Positions 42,287-54,602 are shown, counted from the stretch's first letter. The stretch is DNA of 64,000 nt from Orobanche coerulescens (GCA_033398695.1 CM065816.1:133211358-133275357); one strand, 5' to 3'. Notes: generated by a model from the letters alone, not told the origin. A program made the numbers and translations.

Positions 42287-45200
42287 ATGGCTAGTCAATC
42301 TTCTTCCCCTGTTCTAAAGAAATCCTCCAACATCATTGATGGCCGGATCTTCTCCAAACCTGTCATCATCGAGCGTATTCTCTCGGAAACCAACAACTCA
42401 GAACCGATGGAGTATATCATTACTCGTCTTGAACAACAAGGTCTCTATCGCTTCGGGAGCAAGACCGCCGACAAATACGACGCCCATCTGGTTGAGGAAT
42501 TCTACCTCAACGCCGCCGTCCGTTTTCATCATCGCCCGTGGAGGTCATGTTGCTGACATCACTGCAACAGTCCAGGGAGTGGAAATCTGCATCAATCGCG
42601 ATCTCCTCCAGAGAATCTACAGGCTGCCCACCGATGGCCTGACCATGGACCAACTTGAGACGTTCGGGTATCAAGAGCTTATTACTAAGTTTTATGGACT
42701 ATTTACAGGGTCCAAAGTGGTTGATATGGTGACAACTACTTGTCACAAGAAAAATTTTCTCCTTCATTTTGTCAATCTTCATGACTTTTGCTCCAGGATC
42801 ATTGAAAACCGAACCGGTGCGTTCGAGATGTGCACGAACTTAAGGTTCAGGATGATGGTAGCTATTTTGACCTATGAAAAGGTCAATTGGTGCCAAATCA
42901 TTCTGAAACGTCTTCAAGAAGAGGTGTGCAAACCTGCCACCCAAAAGAAATCCTTTGGTTTAATCTGTCAACTACATCTGACGAAGTGCGGATCGACGAT
43001 CCGCCGATGCAAAGAAAAATAGCTCGAGGATATACTTAGGAGGTGTCAAACCCACTGCGTATAACCAGAGCACCATGTATTGCAACCACCCGAGAACCAG
43101 GCACATGCCTATTTCTGCCAACCCAAGAGATGAAACCGTGAAGGTCCCAGAAATGGAGTCTTCAAAGAAGCGAAGCGATCTCACAAAGAAGAAACACTCT
43201 GTGGTGAGAAGTCCAAGAAAAGACTCAGAGGCTCTGAAAAATCAAAGCCAAGCACTCCAAGGATGTCTCGCCCGTGGCGCAACCCATCGATGAAGAACCC
43301 CGTGGCCCAACCCCTGTGGAAGAGGTGTCTCCTACCGCATCGACAGTAGATCCCGAGCCTTTGGCGGCTACAACGGATATAGAGACATCTCGCCAACGCT
43401 CAAGACTTTAGCGAGTCGGCCGCCCATTCGGAGCCAAAAGCTACTTCTCCTCTGCGGGATCCCACACCCGCACAGATCCAATTTCCTTCAGGCACCATCC
43501 CCTGCAAGGAGTCCATCTTCCGTACAGATCCCATACCTGCACAGAATCCTCAAACAGCGTCTCCAGACGTTATTCGAAGTCCCTCCCCTGACTTGATCAT
43601 AAATCAAACACTTCTTTCGGTTCAAATTGAACACGCGTACGAAAGATTCCTGCAATGGAAAGGCTATAGGCTAGCTCCGTACGATACACTGTACAACTGG
43701 AGCGAATGGAGCCACGAAGAGAGATTCGTCTCCGAAGTAACATACTCAACTGAAATTGAGGCCCTGCTTTGATGGGACAACGCCTCTTGCAAGGATCTAA
43801 TCGAAAGCCACCTGCTGCACAAATCTGACGCCAGGAGGAAAGGAAAAAAGAAGTCAGAGGATTCTCCCATTAATCCAAAAGATGACGACGATCATGACTC
43901 AGACGACGACGACGACGCTTTACAAGCAGGTCTGAGAATGAGTCGTGAAGAGGCTGAAGCTCGAGACGCCTCTCCACCCAGAAATGACGAAGGGCCTTCT
44001 ACCCAAGCCAATCCCCCTTCGCCACAGCCCGAGAACATTCCCGACCAAGAGGAATCAGTCCCTCCAGTCGAGGAACTTCAAGAAGTTTTGGAACAGGCAC
44101 CCGAGCCTGCTGCGACCAAAGAAGCTATTCTTGCAAGCCAACAGGAGGATTCAGTCCCTCCTGCATCCATGATTGCTGAAGAGTCTTCGCAACAGGAAGC
44201 TTCTCCACCAACTATCGCCGAACCACAGGAAGCTGCTCCCGCCCCTTCAACAATGGAATCCGAGGACGGTACCGAACCTGAGGATGTCCAACTTACTTCA
44301 CGTCCATCCGTGAATGTAAGAAGGTTGAACAGCGCTGCAGACTTCGCCCAACCAGACTCTCCGATCTCCGCTGCACGAAAAGAGCGCCTGCGAGCTCTTG
44401 GCCTTCAGACTGTATTTATCCAAGATGCAGTAAACGCTCTATCTTCCGTTGAAAAGGCACTGAATTGGATGCACACCTCTGCCGTCGAAGAAATGACCAC
44501 TCTTCAACACGAAGTATCTCGAGTTGTCGACGCATTCATTCTTTTGCCGTAAGTTTTCAAGCAAGCCTTCAAGATCATGGAAGAGAAGCAGAGCAACCGC
44601 CAAGGAAGAAGCTACAAAGACAAGGATATCTGAAGCCAAGACCGCTTGTGCAATGATTGAGAACATCTCTCAACTGCGTGCTCACGACAAATGCATTCAA
44701 GAAATGTCGCAGACTCTTTCCTCCCTTGTTGAAAGAATGACCAAAGATCGAGACCAAACAGACGCTCTTGAAATCCTGCAAAGTCTTGATGAAGCCAAAA
44801 GGGGAAGAGGAACGAGAAGCCGCAAGGAGAATAAGGCCGCAACAAGAAAGGGAATTTGAGGTCGCTGCAGTATCAACCGCCGAATTGAACAAGCTAGCAC
44901 CTCCATCCCAAAGTTTTAAAATTTCGTGCTCAGCAGGAATTCCATGATCCTAATGTCCCTTGGCAAACTCCTATTCGAGACCTTCGGAAATTCGTGCCGA
45001 CCAACCGCAACCCAACCGCCGACGAAGTGAAGCACTGGAGGAAGAATGAACTGATGAGATATTTTGTCAGACTCATCAGGGAATCCGCCATTTTCAAAAA
45101 TTATAAAACGTTAGCGGAAGCGGCAGATAAGTTTACGAAGATGCTAGAAGAAGGTAAACTCCCTCTCCAAATCGAAATGAAATCAAAACATAGAAGAGGA

Positions 45201-45362
45201 GATCGGGTGACCCATCCAGAAGATTGGATACTTGCCTTTGATCGATCATATGAAGGAAGAGCGATTTACCAGGATCGAGGCAATGATTCTCTTCAAAACT
45301 GGTGGCGCGGCACCGAGAACGAACCCGGAAAAAGACCATGGAGGCATGCGGATTATAGATGA
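42287..45362 (+). pseudogene. Post-pol extra gene of A3
   Basis: It starts MASQSSSP at 42287 and shares the domain order of the A2 copy. A frame change near 42525-42540 follows EEFYLNAAVRF, with further shifts near 42965-43010, 43170, 43400-43550, 44550 and 44740-44990. The position of the A2 TAG (32011) is CAG here, and the A2 TGA (32521) is CGA, so those A2 stops are derived. The C-terminal segment 44994-45362 is continuous (VKHWRKNELMRYFVRLIRES to RHADYR) and shows that the A2 C-terminus is frameshifted. Confidence 0.75.
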
Positions 45363-45846
45363 GGAGATGAAATCTATGTATTTTTTGTAATTTCTATTCG
45401 AAACAGCAAACTTTGTACTCAATCATTTTGAATATCAATAAAAACCGTTTGTTTGTCTTGAAAGATTACAACTCGTAATCTACTGCGTTTATGTATGATT
45501 ACTTAAAATTGTTTTATAGGAATCTCAAGTTAGATAAACTTGATTGAAAAATAAGTTGTACGAACTAGTCTACGAACAGTTCATAGTTTCAGTTGTAAAC
45601 TTAGAATACAGTGTAAGATTGTGCCTGCGCGCCAATCATAGGCTTAAGTTGTAAATCAGATCGAACTTGCTCGCGAGCGCTCATTATTGTAGACTAAGTC
45701 ACTAAGTCAGACCTTTTGACGAAAGACCAAGAAATCTGCCAGAAGTCATCAAAGAAGAATGCTTCATAAAGAGGGTTTTGGCATCATCAAGAAGACTCGA
45801 AGAGTTAAGTAAGTTAGTCTTGGCAAATTGTCAAAAAGGGGGAAAT
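45363..45846 (+). other. 3' untranslated region and PPT of A3
   Basis: AATAAA at 45437-45442 follows the extra-gene stop by about 75 bp. AAAAAGGGGGAAAT at 45833-45846 is the polypurine tract. No further gene. Confidence 0.7.
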
Positions 45847-46994
45847 TGTTGGGAAAACAAAGACCCTGTATCGAAACAGCCGGGATACTCGAATCCCTGT
45901 ATCGAATGTCATAAAGAAGGTTTTGACATATATGCCAAATACAATAAAGGAAACTGTATCGAGGCTTTAAGGCTTTATCCTGTATCGAAGACCTGCCTCG
46001 AATCAGCATAAGTGAAGCTCACAAGACAAAGAAGAAGACTTGTAAAAGACCAAGTATGGAAACTGTCTCGATGCTCAAAATACAGTTATCTTCCTTACAG
46101 TTCACAAAAAGACAAGAAGGAACACAAGTCAAGTCCCGTTGAACAAAGAAGTATTTAAATACTCAAGGATAAAGTATTTAAATACTGCCAGTCTTCAGAT
46201 CTTCATAATCCCGCGAAATCCGGATCATGTCATATTCCCGTTGAAGGAAATCTTATTCAAACGGATACATCTCAACGGATACTTTCTACAGAGACTATAT
46301 ATATCCTATGAAGACATTGAAGATCAGTTACCCAAGTAACCTAACTCTCAAAGCTATCAAAGTTATCATCTGAGCAAACATATCTCCAAAGCATACTGCA
46401 ATTAAGAACAAAAGAGATATACAGTGCTCAACACCAAGAACAGCCATCATCAGCTCAAGAACTTCATATTCAAAGCTGATGTTCTTACCTGGTCACCTAC
46501 CTTTTACCTCTGTGTAAAAACCGAGCTTTGTGTGAACTCAAAAAGTTATTCTGACCTGTGTGGGACGAATAAGGACGAAGCTTTGGAACTATGTGTGAAG
46601 AAGCTAGTCAAGAAGAAAGCTTTAACCAATCTGTGTGAACGGTTGAAAGTGACATTCTTTGTATCAATCTGTGTGAATGATACAAGGATAGGTTTGTTTA
46701 TAATTACGTAGTTGTGTACGCAGTAATTATAATAAACTTTTTACTCCTGTGTGGAGGACCAGTGGACGTAGAGGGGTTTACCTCGAACCACTTTAATTAC
46801 TGTGTTATTTACCTTCAGCTTTTACTGTTTTAAATTACTGTGATATATTAAGTATACACCAAACACTTAGTTGCTGTATCCACAGCAACCTACTGTATCC
46901 AAGACTTCCGCTACGCACTCGGATTTAGAATCCGTACAGTTTGTTGTTTAAACCATTTTTCCAAACTGTATCCAGTATACTTAAGTGGCCAACA
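45847..46994 (+). repeat. 3' LTR of A3 (1148 bp)
   Basis: Ends TGTTGGG and CCAACA. It is near-identical to 34802-35936 apart from small changes, many at CAG/CTG (for example ATACAGTTATC here against ATACGCTTATC). It abuts RT sequence of the A1 type at 46995 with no spacer. Confidence 0.92.
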
Positions 46995-48260
46995 GACTTA
47001 AACAAGCCCCTAGAGCATGGTATGAGACCATGTCCCAGTATCTAACCAATAATGGATTTGAGAAAAGTGTTATGGACAAGACCTTGTTCAAAATACAGGA
47101 AGGTGATGACCTCCTGATGGTTCAAATATATGTAGACAATTTAATATTTAGTTCAACTAACCTTGCTTCATGTCAAAGGTTCTCTCATCTCATGCAAAGT
47201 AAATTTGAAATGAGTATGATGGGAGAACTTAGTTATTTTCTAAGTTTGCAGGTATAGCAGTTGCCTACAGGGATTTTCATCAACCAGGAAAAATACAGCA
47301 AGGAGCTTCTCAACAAGTTTGGAATGAATACTTCCAAATCATCATCAACCCCCATCAGCACTTCCATGCAAATTAGTGCTGATGAAGCTGGAAAGCTTGT
47401 TGATCAATCACTCTACGGGAAGCTTATTGGCTCACTCCTGTACCTAACCGCTAGCAGGCCCGATATCCAGTTTGCTGTGGGAGTGTGTGTGCGCGATATC
47501 AAGTATCACCTAAAGAATCACACTTCGCAACAGCTAAACGAATCCTGAAATACATCAAAGGAACAGTCGATGTAGGACTATGGTATCCTAAAGGAGACGG
47601 ATTCAATTTAGTTGGCTACAGCGACTCGGATCTCGGAGGTTGCAAGCTAGATAGGAAGAGCACAAGCGGTACTTGTCACTTTCTTGGACCTAGACTTGTG
47701 TCTTGGTTTAGAAAGAAACAATTGGCGAACTCGCTTTCCACGGCTGAATCAGAATACTATGCTGCTGGTAGTTGCTGTATGCAGATCCTTTGGATGTAAC
47801 AACAACTGTCAGACTATGGAATTGAAGCCAAAGAAATGCCGATTATGTGCGATAGCACAAGTGCAATTGCAATAACGCACAATCCTATATTACACTCGCG
47901 TACTAAGCATATCAACATGAAGCATCACTTCATTAGGAATCACGTTGAAAACAAGGATGTCCGGCTCGAAAAGGTCCTTACAGATATCTAGCTAGCTGAC
48001 ATCGTCACCAAGCCTCTCGACACAGCAAGATTCCGCATGCTTCGACATGAATTGGGATTGCTACAGCCTGACTCCCTGTAAGTTTTTAATGCTTTTACTC
48101 AGTAATTGAGGGGGAATGCTGTAAGGCCCAAGAATGCAGTATCCACCGTTATTTATTTGTACACTCAGACCATCAGAACAGCACTGTAGGAACAAAGCGA
48201 TATGAATTATCCTACAGCTGACGTGTGCAATAATTAAGGGAAAATACAGTATGACCCATG
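46995..48260 (+). pseudogene. RT C-terminal half and RNase H of A1' (duplicate of A1)
   Basis: It aligns base for base with 13820-15085 (both 1266 bp) with about a dozen substitutions. It shares the YVDN change (Asn codon 47138-47140) and the frameshift near 47485. It has an additional TAG at 47255-47257 (AAG in A1). The N-terminal RT is missing; the A3 LTR end is the breakpoint. It ends in the CCATG target site of B2 (48256-48260). Confidence 0.9.
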
Positions 48261-49290
48261 TGTTGTTACCGAAAATATTATCCGTAGATGATATGCTGGA
48301 ATGGTCGAGTAACAAACAAAATACGAGAGTACATCTGTGGGGAGGTAAATAACACAAGATTTGCCGGGGTTGTTAGTCCCGGGCTTGAATGGTCTCGCGA
48401 GATATTATTAATACAAATACTTGGGCGTACAAATATTAATGTTAGAGTACAATTACAATGACTGTAAAGAACCTAGTTATCTTAGCTCTTGAGTGCTGAA
48501 GATTGCCGGAAGAACCAGAGTTGATGCTCTGTGAGTCTTTGTAACAACGATGGAGTGCTGTGCTGACTGTGAGAAATCGACGGTCTCTCACTGTGTGAAT
48601 TAGCTGAATGTATGAGCTTCTGAACTTGTGAATCTCTTCAAATCTGAACTGTAGGGAGTTCTCATTACTGTCGACCGTCTTTTGGTTAAGAGGTGCTGAG
48701 AGAGAAATCCTAGATAGATTCAAAAGAGAAGCCGAGAGAAACCCGAGCGCTTTTTAAGTGTTGGAGGCTCTCTATTTATAGGACTGGGAGTCGCTGGGCA
48801 GTCGCCTCTGCTGTATTATAATAAGCGGGCGATCGTCTTTAGTACATGGGTTGGTCTGCTCAACGTCCGCAGTAGCTGCTAGCAGTCAGAAGTGCGAACC
48901 AATGAGAAGCCAACACGCGTCTATGTCCCAGTCTTGGGAGGCCCTACTTAGGACCTTTCGACGGGTCTGTCAGTAGGTGAGTCCGTCCTTATCACTGACA
49001 GCTGCTGATGGGCTGGAGTCAACGATCCATGTTCTGCAGTGCCTTTCGCGTATCTGCACATGGGTCCTTGCTCCGTGATCCAATCTTCGTAGACTTGACG
49101 GACGATGGCCTTATACGTGCCATAGGACGGTCGTCCTTGGTCGGGCACCTGAGTCAATCGCTAGGTGCCAAAAGGCGATTGCCTCGGACTCTTCGCTTTG
49201 GAAAATCTGCCTTGGAATTATTTAATGCCATCTTCTGTCGCTCGGCCCTTATACCGATCGCCATCGAGGCCTATAAATCGCCGCACAACA
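48261..49290 (-). repeat. 3' LTR of B2
   Basis: TGTTGTTACCG...CGCACAACA on the plus strand; near-identical to 15086-16115 and a few percent different from 54603-55632. The minus-strand PPT-like tract CTGGGGGGCAAT abuts it at 49291-49302. Confidence 0.9.
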
Positions 49291-49582
49291 ATTGCCCCCC
49301 AGGTCGCTCTGACGTCGAAGACGTGGGGTGAGGTGGCTCCACTGGCGATCGCTTGGATTTTAGACGAGCGACCTTTTATGAGTTTAGATGATCGTCTTTG
49401 AAAGGACTGGTTTTGAATTTGGATGACCTGGTCGGTCGCTGAAATGAGCGTGAAGTAAATAGCGGGCTCGAAACTCCGCGGGGGTACATGTCGCGATGCG
49501 ATTGGAGGAGTCCGACGGTTAATTAAGTCTCCTCGTCTGGCGTGTCCTTGAAACGACGCGTACGCGGGTTTCAAGGGTGGCA

Positions 49583-50431
49583 CACTACAAAAAAAACAGT
49601 TTTTACCGACGCCAAAATGGCGTTGGTAAAACAGAAAATGGCGTTGGTAAAAAATTTACCGACGCCATTACCGACGGCAACCCGCCGTTGGAAAAACGCT
49701 CGACGGTAATTTTTTACCGACGCCATTTACGCCATTACCGACGCCATTTACCGACGCCATTACCGACGCCATTTTGGCGTTGGTAATTTTTTTTTTTTTT
49801 TAATTTACCGACGCCGTTTACGCCATTTACCGACGCCATTTTTGGCGTCGTTAAATTAAAAAAATTAAAAATTCAGGTCGACTCAAAGTGGCTCAAAGGT
49901 TAGGTCCGGCTCAAAGTGTGGGTCTTGGCCAGTCCAGTCGGGGGTCCGGCGGGTTTCAAAAGTGGTCCGGGCGGATCGTGTTCGGCTCCATTCAATTTCA
50001 AATGGTTGAGAAGGATTTTGGTTTATAAACCACCAAAAACATTGATGTTTTTTCGATGTGGGATTGTGTTAAATTACCGACGCCGAAATGGCGCTGTAAT
50101 GGCGTAAACGGCGCTTAAAAAAAAAAAAAAATTACCAACGCCAAAATGGCGTCGGTAATGGCGTCGGTAAATGGCGCTGTAATGGCGTAAACGGCGTCAG
50201 AATTTAAAAAAAAATTTACCAACGCCAAAATGGCGCTTAATTGTAAAAATAAGTCTCATGAACCGTCCGGCAATGGCGTCAGAATCGGGCGTCGGTAAAT
50301 GGCGTCGGTAAATTATAAGTTTAACAACGGCGGTACGGGCGTCGGTAAATGGCGTCGGTAAATTATAAGTTTAACAACGGCGGTGCTGGCGTCGGTAAAT
50401 GGCGTCGGTAAAAACTGTTTTTTTTGTAGTG
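49583..50431. mobile_element. Short non-autonomous CACTA (EnSpm-type) element
   Basis: It begins CACTACAAAAAAAACAG and ends with the exact inverse, a perfect terminal inverted repeat of about 31 bp. A GCA target duplication flanks it (49580-49582, 50432-50434). The matching position in B1 (16413-16415) is an empty GCA. Subterminal regions are packed with TTACCGACGCCA-type motifs in both orientations, as expected for transposase-binding repeats. The middle (about 49870-50070) is unrelated and has no transposase frame, so it depends on an autonomous CACTA element. Confidence 0.95.
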
Positions 50432-50668
50432 GCATTGGTTGCAACTTTATCCGGCGGTTGCACTTCAGCCCTCGAGATTCTCCTTATTTACACGGCAACC
50501 CCCATCTTCTCCTATAAAAAGGGCCTGGGTTACAGAGTTAAAAACCTTATGCGTTTCTGCCTGAGGAGAAGATATAGCCCATTTCTCTTGAAGCTTTGCA
50601 TGACGATCGTCGTTCGACTCAGACCTTAGGTAAGAACAAAAAATTACTTCTCCCCCATTTCCTTGAAT
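50432..50668 (+). promoter_or_regulatory. Promoter region of the B2 antisense extra gene
   Basis: TATAAAAA at 50513-50520 lies about 150 bp before the ATG at 50669, as in B1. The CACTA insertion lies immediately upstream (49583-50431) and could alter its expression. Confidence 0.55.
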
Positions 50669-52726
50669 ATGTCTAGAGGAAGATCAGACGAGTACGAGTC
50701 GGGCAGTACTTCTGCTGATGGGGCTTTGACCGCCCGAGACGAACCTTCTGCGGAATTTCACGTTGACACCGCCGTCGAAGCCATCCGTGCCGGGATTGAG
50801 CCTGCGGAGATCGAGGAACTTTTTAACGAGGCTGACGTGGCCAAGATGGTGGAGGCCGATCGGATCCGTTCACTGAAACAGGATGGCGCGATCGGCAAAG
50901 CCTTCACAGATTTCGCCGAATTCATAGAGAGATTGGCCGGCCCTCTTCTCAAATTTAACTTCAGTGATTATTCGATCGCCCATCCTTATGAACCTATAAG
51001 GAGGATGTTGTTCCGGGCTGCCCGCTGCTCTCCGTGGACCCTTGGCCAGATCGGGAGCTCGGCGACCAGGAAGGATCTGGATCGCTGTAGGACGACGTTC
51101 CACGTTCCTTCAGATGTCAGCCTCCACGTGCCTGCCAAGAACAAGCGATCTGATCAACCTCCCGAGGGCATGGTCGCCGTCAACGAGGCGATAATAGAGG
51201 CTGGACTGCGATTACCGCTGCTGTACGTTGTCTCCTATCTGTTGACTGCCTGGAATGTGGCGCCGCTTCAGTTGACGCCGAACACCTGGCTGCAAATCAT
51301 TTGCACCTTCACTCTGTTTGGCGGCCACCGGATATATCGTCTTCCTTCGCCGTTGGAGATGAACTATCTCTTTAAGTTGACGGCTCAAAAAGGCATGGTT
51401 GGTAGCTACCATATCCAAGGTCGCTCAGGACGGGTGATTCTTGGAGTCCCGAATAAAGTGAGGGGCGACCCGTCAAAATGGTTCTGGTTCGGTGGTGCTT
51501 GGAAATCGACGGCGAGCGACAATCCGACCGACGAGTTGGATATTCCCACTGGCTTTCGAGAGAGGAGTCCGAGTAAGGATTTAGACTCTATCTATGTTTG
51601 GAGATTTTCTGAACTGATCTGATTTTGGTCTTCTTTTTGCAGGTGTCATTGTTCCGGCAGCGGGCGACCTTGCTTTAGACTTTGCGATCGTCTGGGAGAA
51701 GATTCGGAGTCTTCTTGACGACCGTTTAGACGCTTGTCAAATTAACAACGAAGCCTGCTGGTTGGCAGATCGGCTGTTTCGCTACCCTCAGCATTTAAAG
51801 GTTCCAGGTACGAACTTTTGCGATCTTCTTTGATATGCCGATCGACTCGATTGAGGAAGGTTACTAACTTCGTCGTTTGTTTTCTTTTGCAGAAGTTCGT
51901 TTCCCTTGTTTCCCGGAGCATCTTGCTGCGATCGCTATGTCTAATCCGGGGGTTATGAACCGTTTTCACCAAGGGAGAAAGGTGAGCCGAGCTCCTTCTG
52001 TTCTGCCACGACCGACCCCGGAGGTACGACCTCTCCAAGAGCCTATCGCCGAAGGGCGTGAGCCTCGGGAGGAGGAGCAACATCGGCTTATCCGTAAGAA
52101 ACGGAGGACTGTGGAGGCCTCGGCCCCTTTAACTGCAGATGAGCTGCCGATCTCTGTGCCACCGATTTCCGCGATTCCTCCGGTGGAGGGGTCCACGCCA
52201 TCCTCGGCTTTTCTCCAGTCCATGGCGATTGCTGAGGCCGAGACTTCGCATGGCAAGCCATTCTTCGGTCTTGACCCACAGAAGCTCGAGAGGTAAGCCT
52301 GGTTGTTTTGCCAAGTTATGAAACCTGTGTAGGAAACACACTTAGCTCTTTTGTCATTTGTGCAGGATCTGCCATTCCGACCCGAGTTGCTCGCCGATGG
52401 TGCTGGACTTTCTGTCGAGCAAAGCTCCTCGCGAGGTCAGCGATATCCCATCATATGTTGCTCGGGCTACCGCTTCCCTCCCGAAGGCCTGGACGACCAA
52501 CCTAGATGCAATCACGCGTCGGCGATCTGCCGATGCGATGCAGGCTACCTTTGCGCTGGCCCTACAGACGACGACGATGGCTGCCCAGGCCGTGCGGGAC
52601 TATGAGGGGCGGCTGTCCATTACTGTCTCCATGCAGACCTCGAAGCCGCATGGAGACAAGTCATTGAATATGGCGATCGGCTCGCGGCCATGGAGAAGAG
52701 CTCCGCGGAGGTGGAAAAGCAGGTGA
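50669..52726 (+). CDS. Antisense extra gene (aORF) of B2, four inferred exons
   Basis: Exons 50669-51572, 51643-51807, 51893-52292 and 52366-52726 join into one open frame of 610 codons including the stop; introns of 70, 85 and 73 bp have GT...AG ends, and TTACTAAC, a branch-point-like sequence, lies near 51861 in intron 2. Domain: Transposase_28-like (recalled) with AGLRLPLLYVVSYLLTAW and QLTPNTWLQI, then KWFWFGG. A better coiled-coil C-terminus (DLEAAWRQVIEYGDRLAAM, then KSSAEVEKQVKQDVDRAW) lies in another frame from about 52635 to 52950, so a frameshift near 52600 probably shortens the protein in both B copies. A TTG six bases upstream is not a plausible plant start. It converges on and overlaps gag; its role in the element is unknown. 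Confidence 0.68.
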
Positions 52727-52894
52727 AGCAGGATGTTGACCGGGCGTGGGCGGTGATAGACCAGATGCGGGACCAAATGACAGAATCCCGCAGGTCGCAT
52801 GCGGCCATGCAGAAGGAGGCCGACCAGCTGAAGGTGACCGTTGCCCGTCTGACCAGCGAGCTTGGATCCTCGAGGGAAGGGGAGGCTGCTAAAT

Positions 52895-54472
52895 CTAAGC
52901 CAATAAACTGTCCAACCTGCCCTCCTCGAACAATCTCCAGAGTTGTATGAGGAGGTCACGGCATTGATTGGTGCTATGACCGGGACTCTTTTGGTAAGCA
53001 CAATATGTATTGTGGTCCAGATGATCGTTGTCCCTTATCGCCTTTGGCTTGTTTAGCGGTTCGCGCCCCTTGATGACGTAAAAAATGTGGGCCGGAGTTC
53101 GGTTGAACTTATGGAGAAGATGGGTCTCCACATCCTCGAAGGCGTTGAAATCACCGGGTGGCTTGGCGACTGCCTTATTGGTTCTGACGATCGCTGTCTT
53201 TCGGAAGGCAGGCGGTGTCCCCTCGCCTAGGCAGAGGATGAGCAGCCTATGCCTGGCCAGAAAATCGGCGGCCTTAACGCGGAAGATCGCGTAGGTCGGG
53301 GGGATGTCCTTTGTGAGGTGCCTAAACATGGGTGAATGACCATATAATCCCCCCAGGACCAAGTAGAGAGCAAGCTCGTCGCTGATGGGCTCGCCGGTGA
53401 GGACTATTTCATCCACTCGGTCGATGTAATCTGCATCGGATTCATTTTTCCCCTGCCTGGTTTTCATCATACGGTGGGGGCCTTCTGGTCTGGCGACCTT
53501 AGCGGCGAAGTATGACGTGAAGTCACTCGCCAGTTTCTCAAAGGAAATGATTGATCGTGGCGGTAGTGAGACGTACCACCTATGGGCCAGCTCGCCCAAT
53601 GTTAACGGGAATATTCAGCACTTGGTCACGTCTGATGCCCCACACCCGGTCATGTAAATCCGGAACTTGCTTAGGTGAGTCTCGGGATCCGATCTTCCTT
53701 CATACAAAGGTGTTTTGGGAGGAGCGATCCTTGGTTGCATGGGGGCAAGCTAGATGTGGACCGCGAGTGGCTCAGTCGGTCCGATGATCTTTCTACTAGC
53801 GCTTGTCCCAGTTTCCAAGAGCGCTTTCATCTCGTCGAGCTGGCGTTGCATAGCGGCCATCACCGCGGTCTGGCTGCTCGCGGCTAGGCGCTCGGAGCGG
53901 GAACTAAGGCGATCGTGTACTGATCCCCTGGCTCCGCTGTCGATGATGTCCTTGCCGCGTGACTCGACTCTTCGGCGGACGGGGGCCAGACGGCTGACCT
54001 GTATTTGGTTGGGAGTTGGGTATGCCGAACTCCCCGGTGATGCACTTCGATTCCATCATCTCGTGGTTGGGTCCAGAATGCCCCGGTCGCCATGATCGAT
54101 CGCTTCCTAAGTGGCTGAAGACGGAAACGTCCCACCTCGCGAGAGCCTTTTCTCGCGAATCGGGGCTTTCTGACGATCGCTCGACCAGTAACCCTTGAGC
54201 TTCCGTTTGCCCGCGCGGCGAATGGTCGAGGGGGTTATAGCGGGGGCTGCGCATGCTCTCCGTCGTTCCCTTAGGATGTCCATAGTCTCCTCGATCTGTT
54301 CCGTGGTTTGGAGCTGGTGGAGCGAAAGGCTGCGTCCGTCCCTTAGGTGCGGGATCGAGAGTCTCGCGTCGCCGCGGCTACCCTCTGCTGTAGGCTGGGG
54401 CTCGGATTGAGCCGGAATATGATGTCCGGCGGTTCGGAGAGTGGCTCTCTTCAATGTGGTGGCAGACGTCAT
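52895..54472 (-). pseudogene. gag: gag of B2
   Basis: On the minus strand the start is 54472 (MTSATTLKRATL). After an Arg/Pro-rich N-terminal part with frame changes (54100-53900), a segment reads HLSKFRIYMTGCGASDV, then the capsid WYVSLPPRSIISFEKL, then the zinc-binding-like YCAYQKSPGHSTNQC near the end. The stops TAG (complement of 53750-53752) and TGA (53615-53617) are shared with B1, so they predate the duplication. 53599-52895 is the longest open part. It is unbroken by C, which gives the empty site for C near 53067. Confidence 0.82.
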
Positions 54473-54580
54473 GATTCTGAAGGTTTTTTTCTTTGAAGAA
54501 CAGTGAGTGTTTCTTCAAGTATATGCCCCGGAGAACAGTGAGTGTTCTTCGAGAGGGTAGGAATGAAAATGAAGGTTAAG

Positions 54581-54602
54581 ATGCCCTCCTTCTAGTGCCA
54601 AT
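54581..54602 (-). other. Primer-binding site of B2
   Basis: The minus strand reads TTGGCACTAGAAGGAGGGC directly after the 5' LTR end. It has the TGG start expected of a tRNA-complementary primer site. I cannot name the tRNA with confidence. Confidence 0.6.

Larger units (their letters stand above)
34802..46994 (+). mobile_element. Element A3: SIRE-like Ty1-copia with both LTRs
   Basis: It carries LTR, primer site, gag, protease, integrase, RT, RNase H, extra gene, PPT and LTR in order over 12.2 kb. Every gene is present but carries frameshifts. Its left LTR is shared with A2. Its right LTR ends exactly where A1'-type RT sequence starts (46995). Because the left outer flank is missing, no target duplication can be verified. 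Confidence 0.9.
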
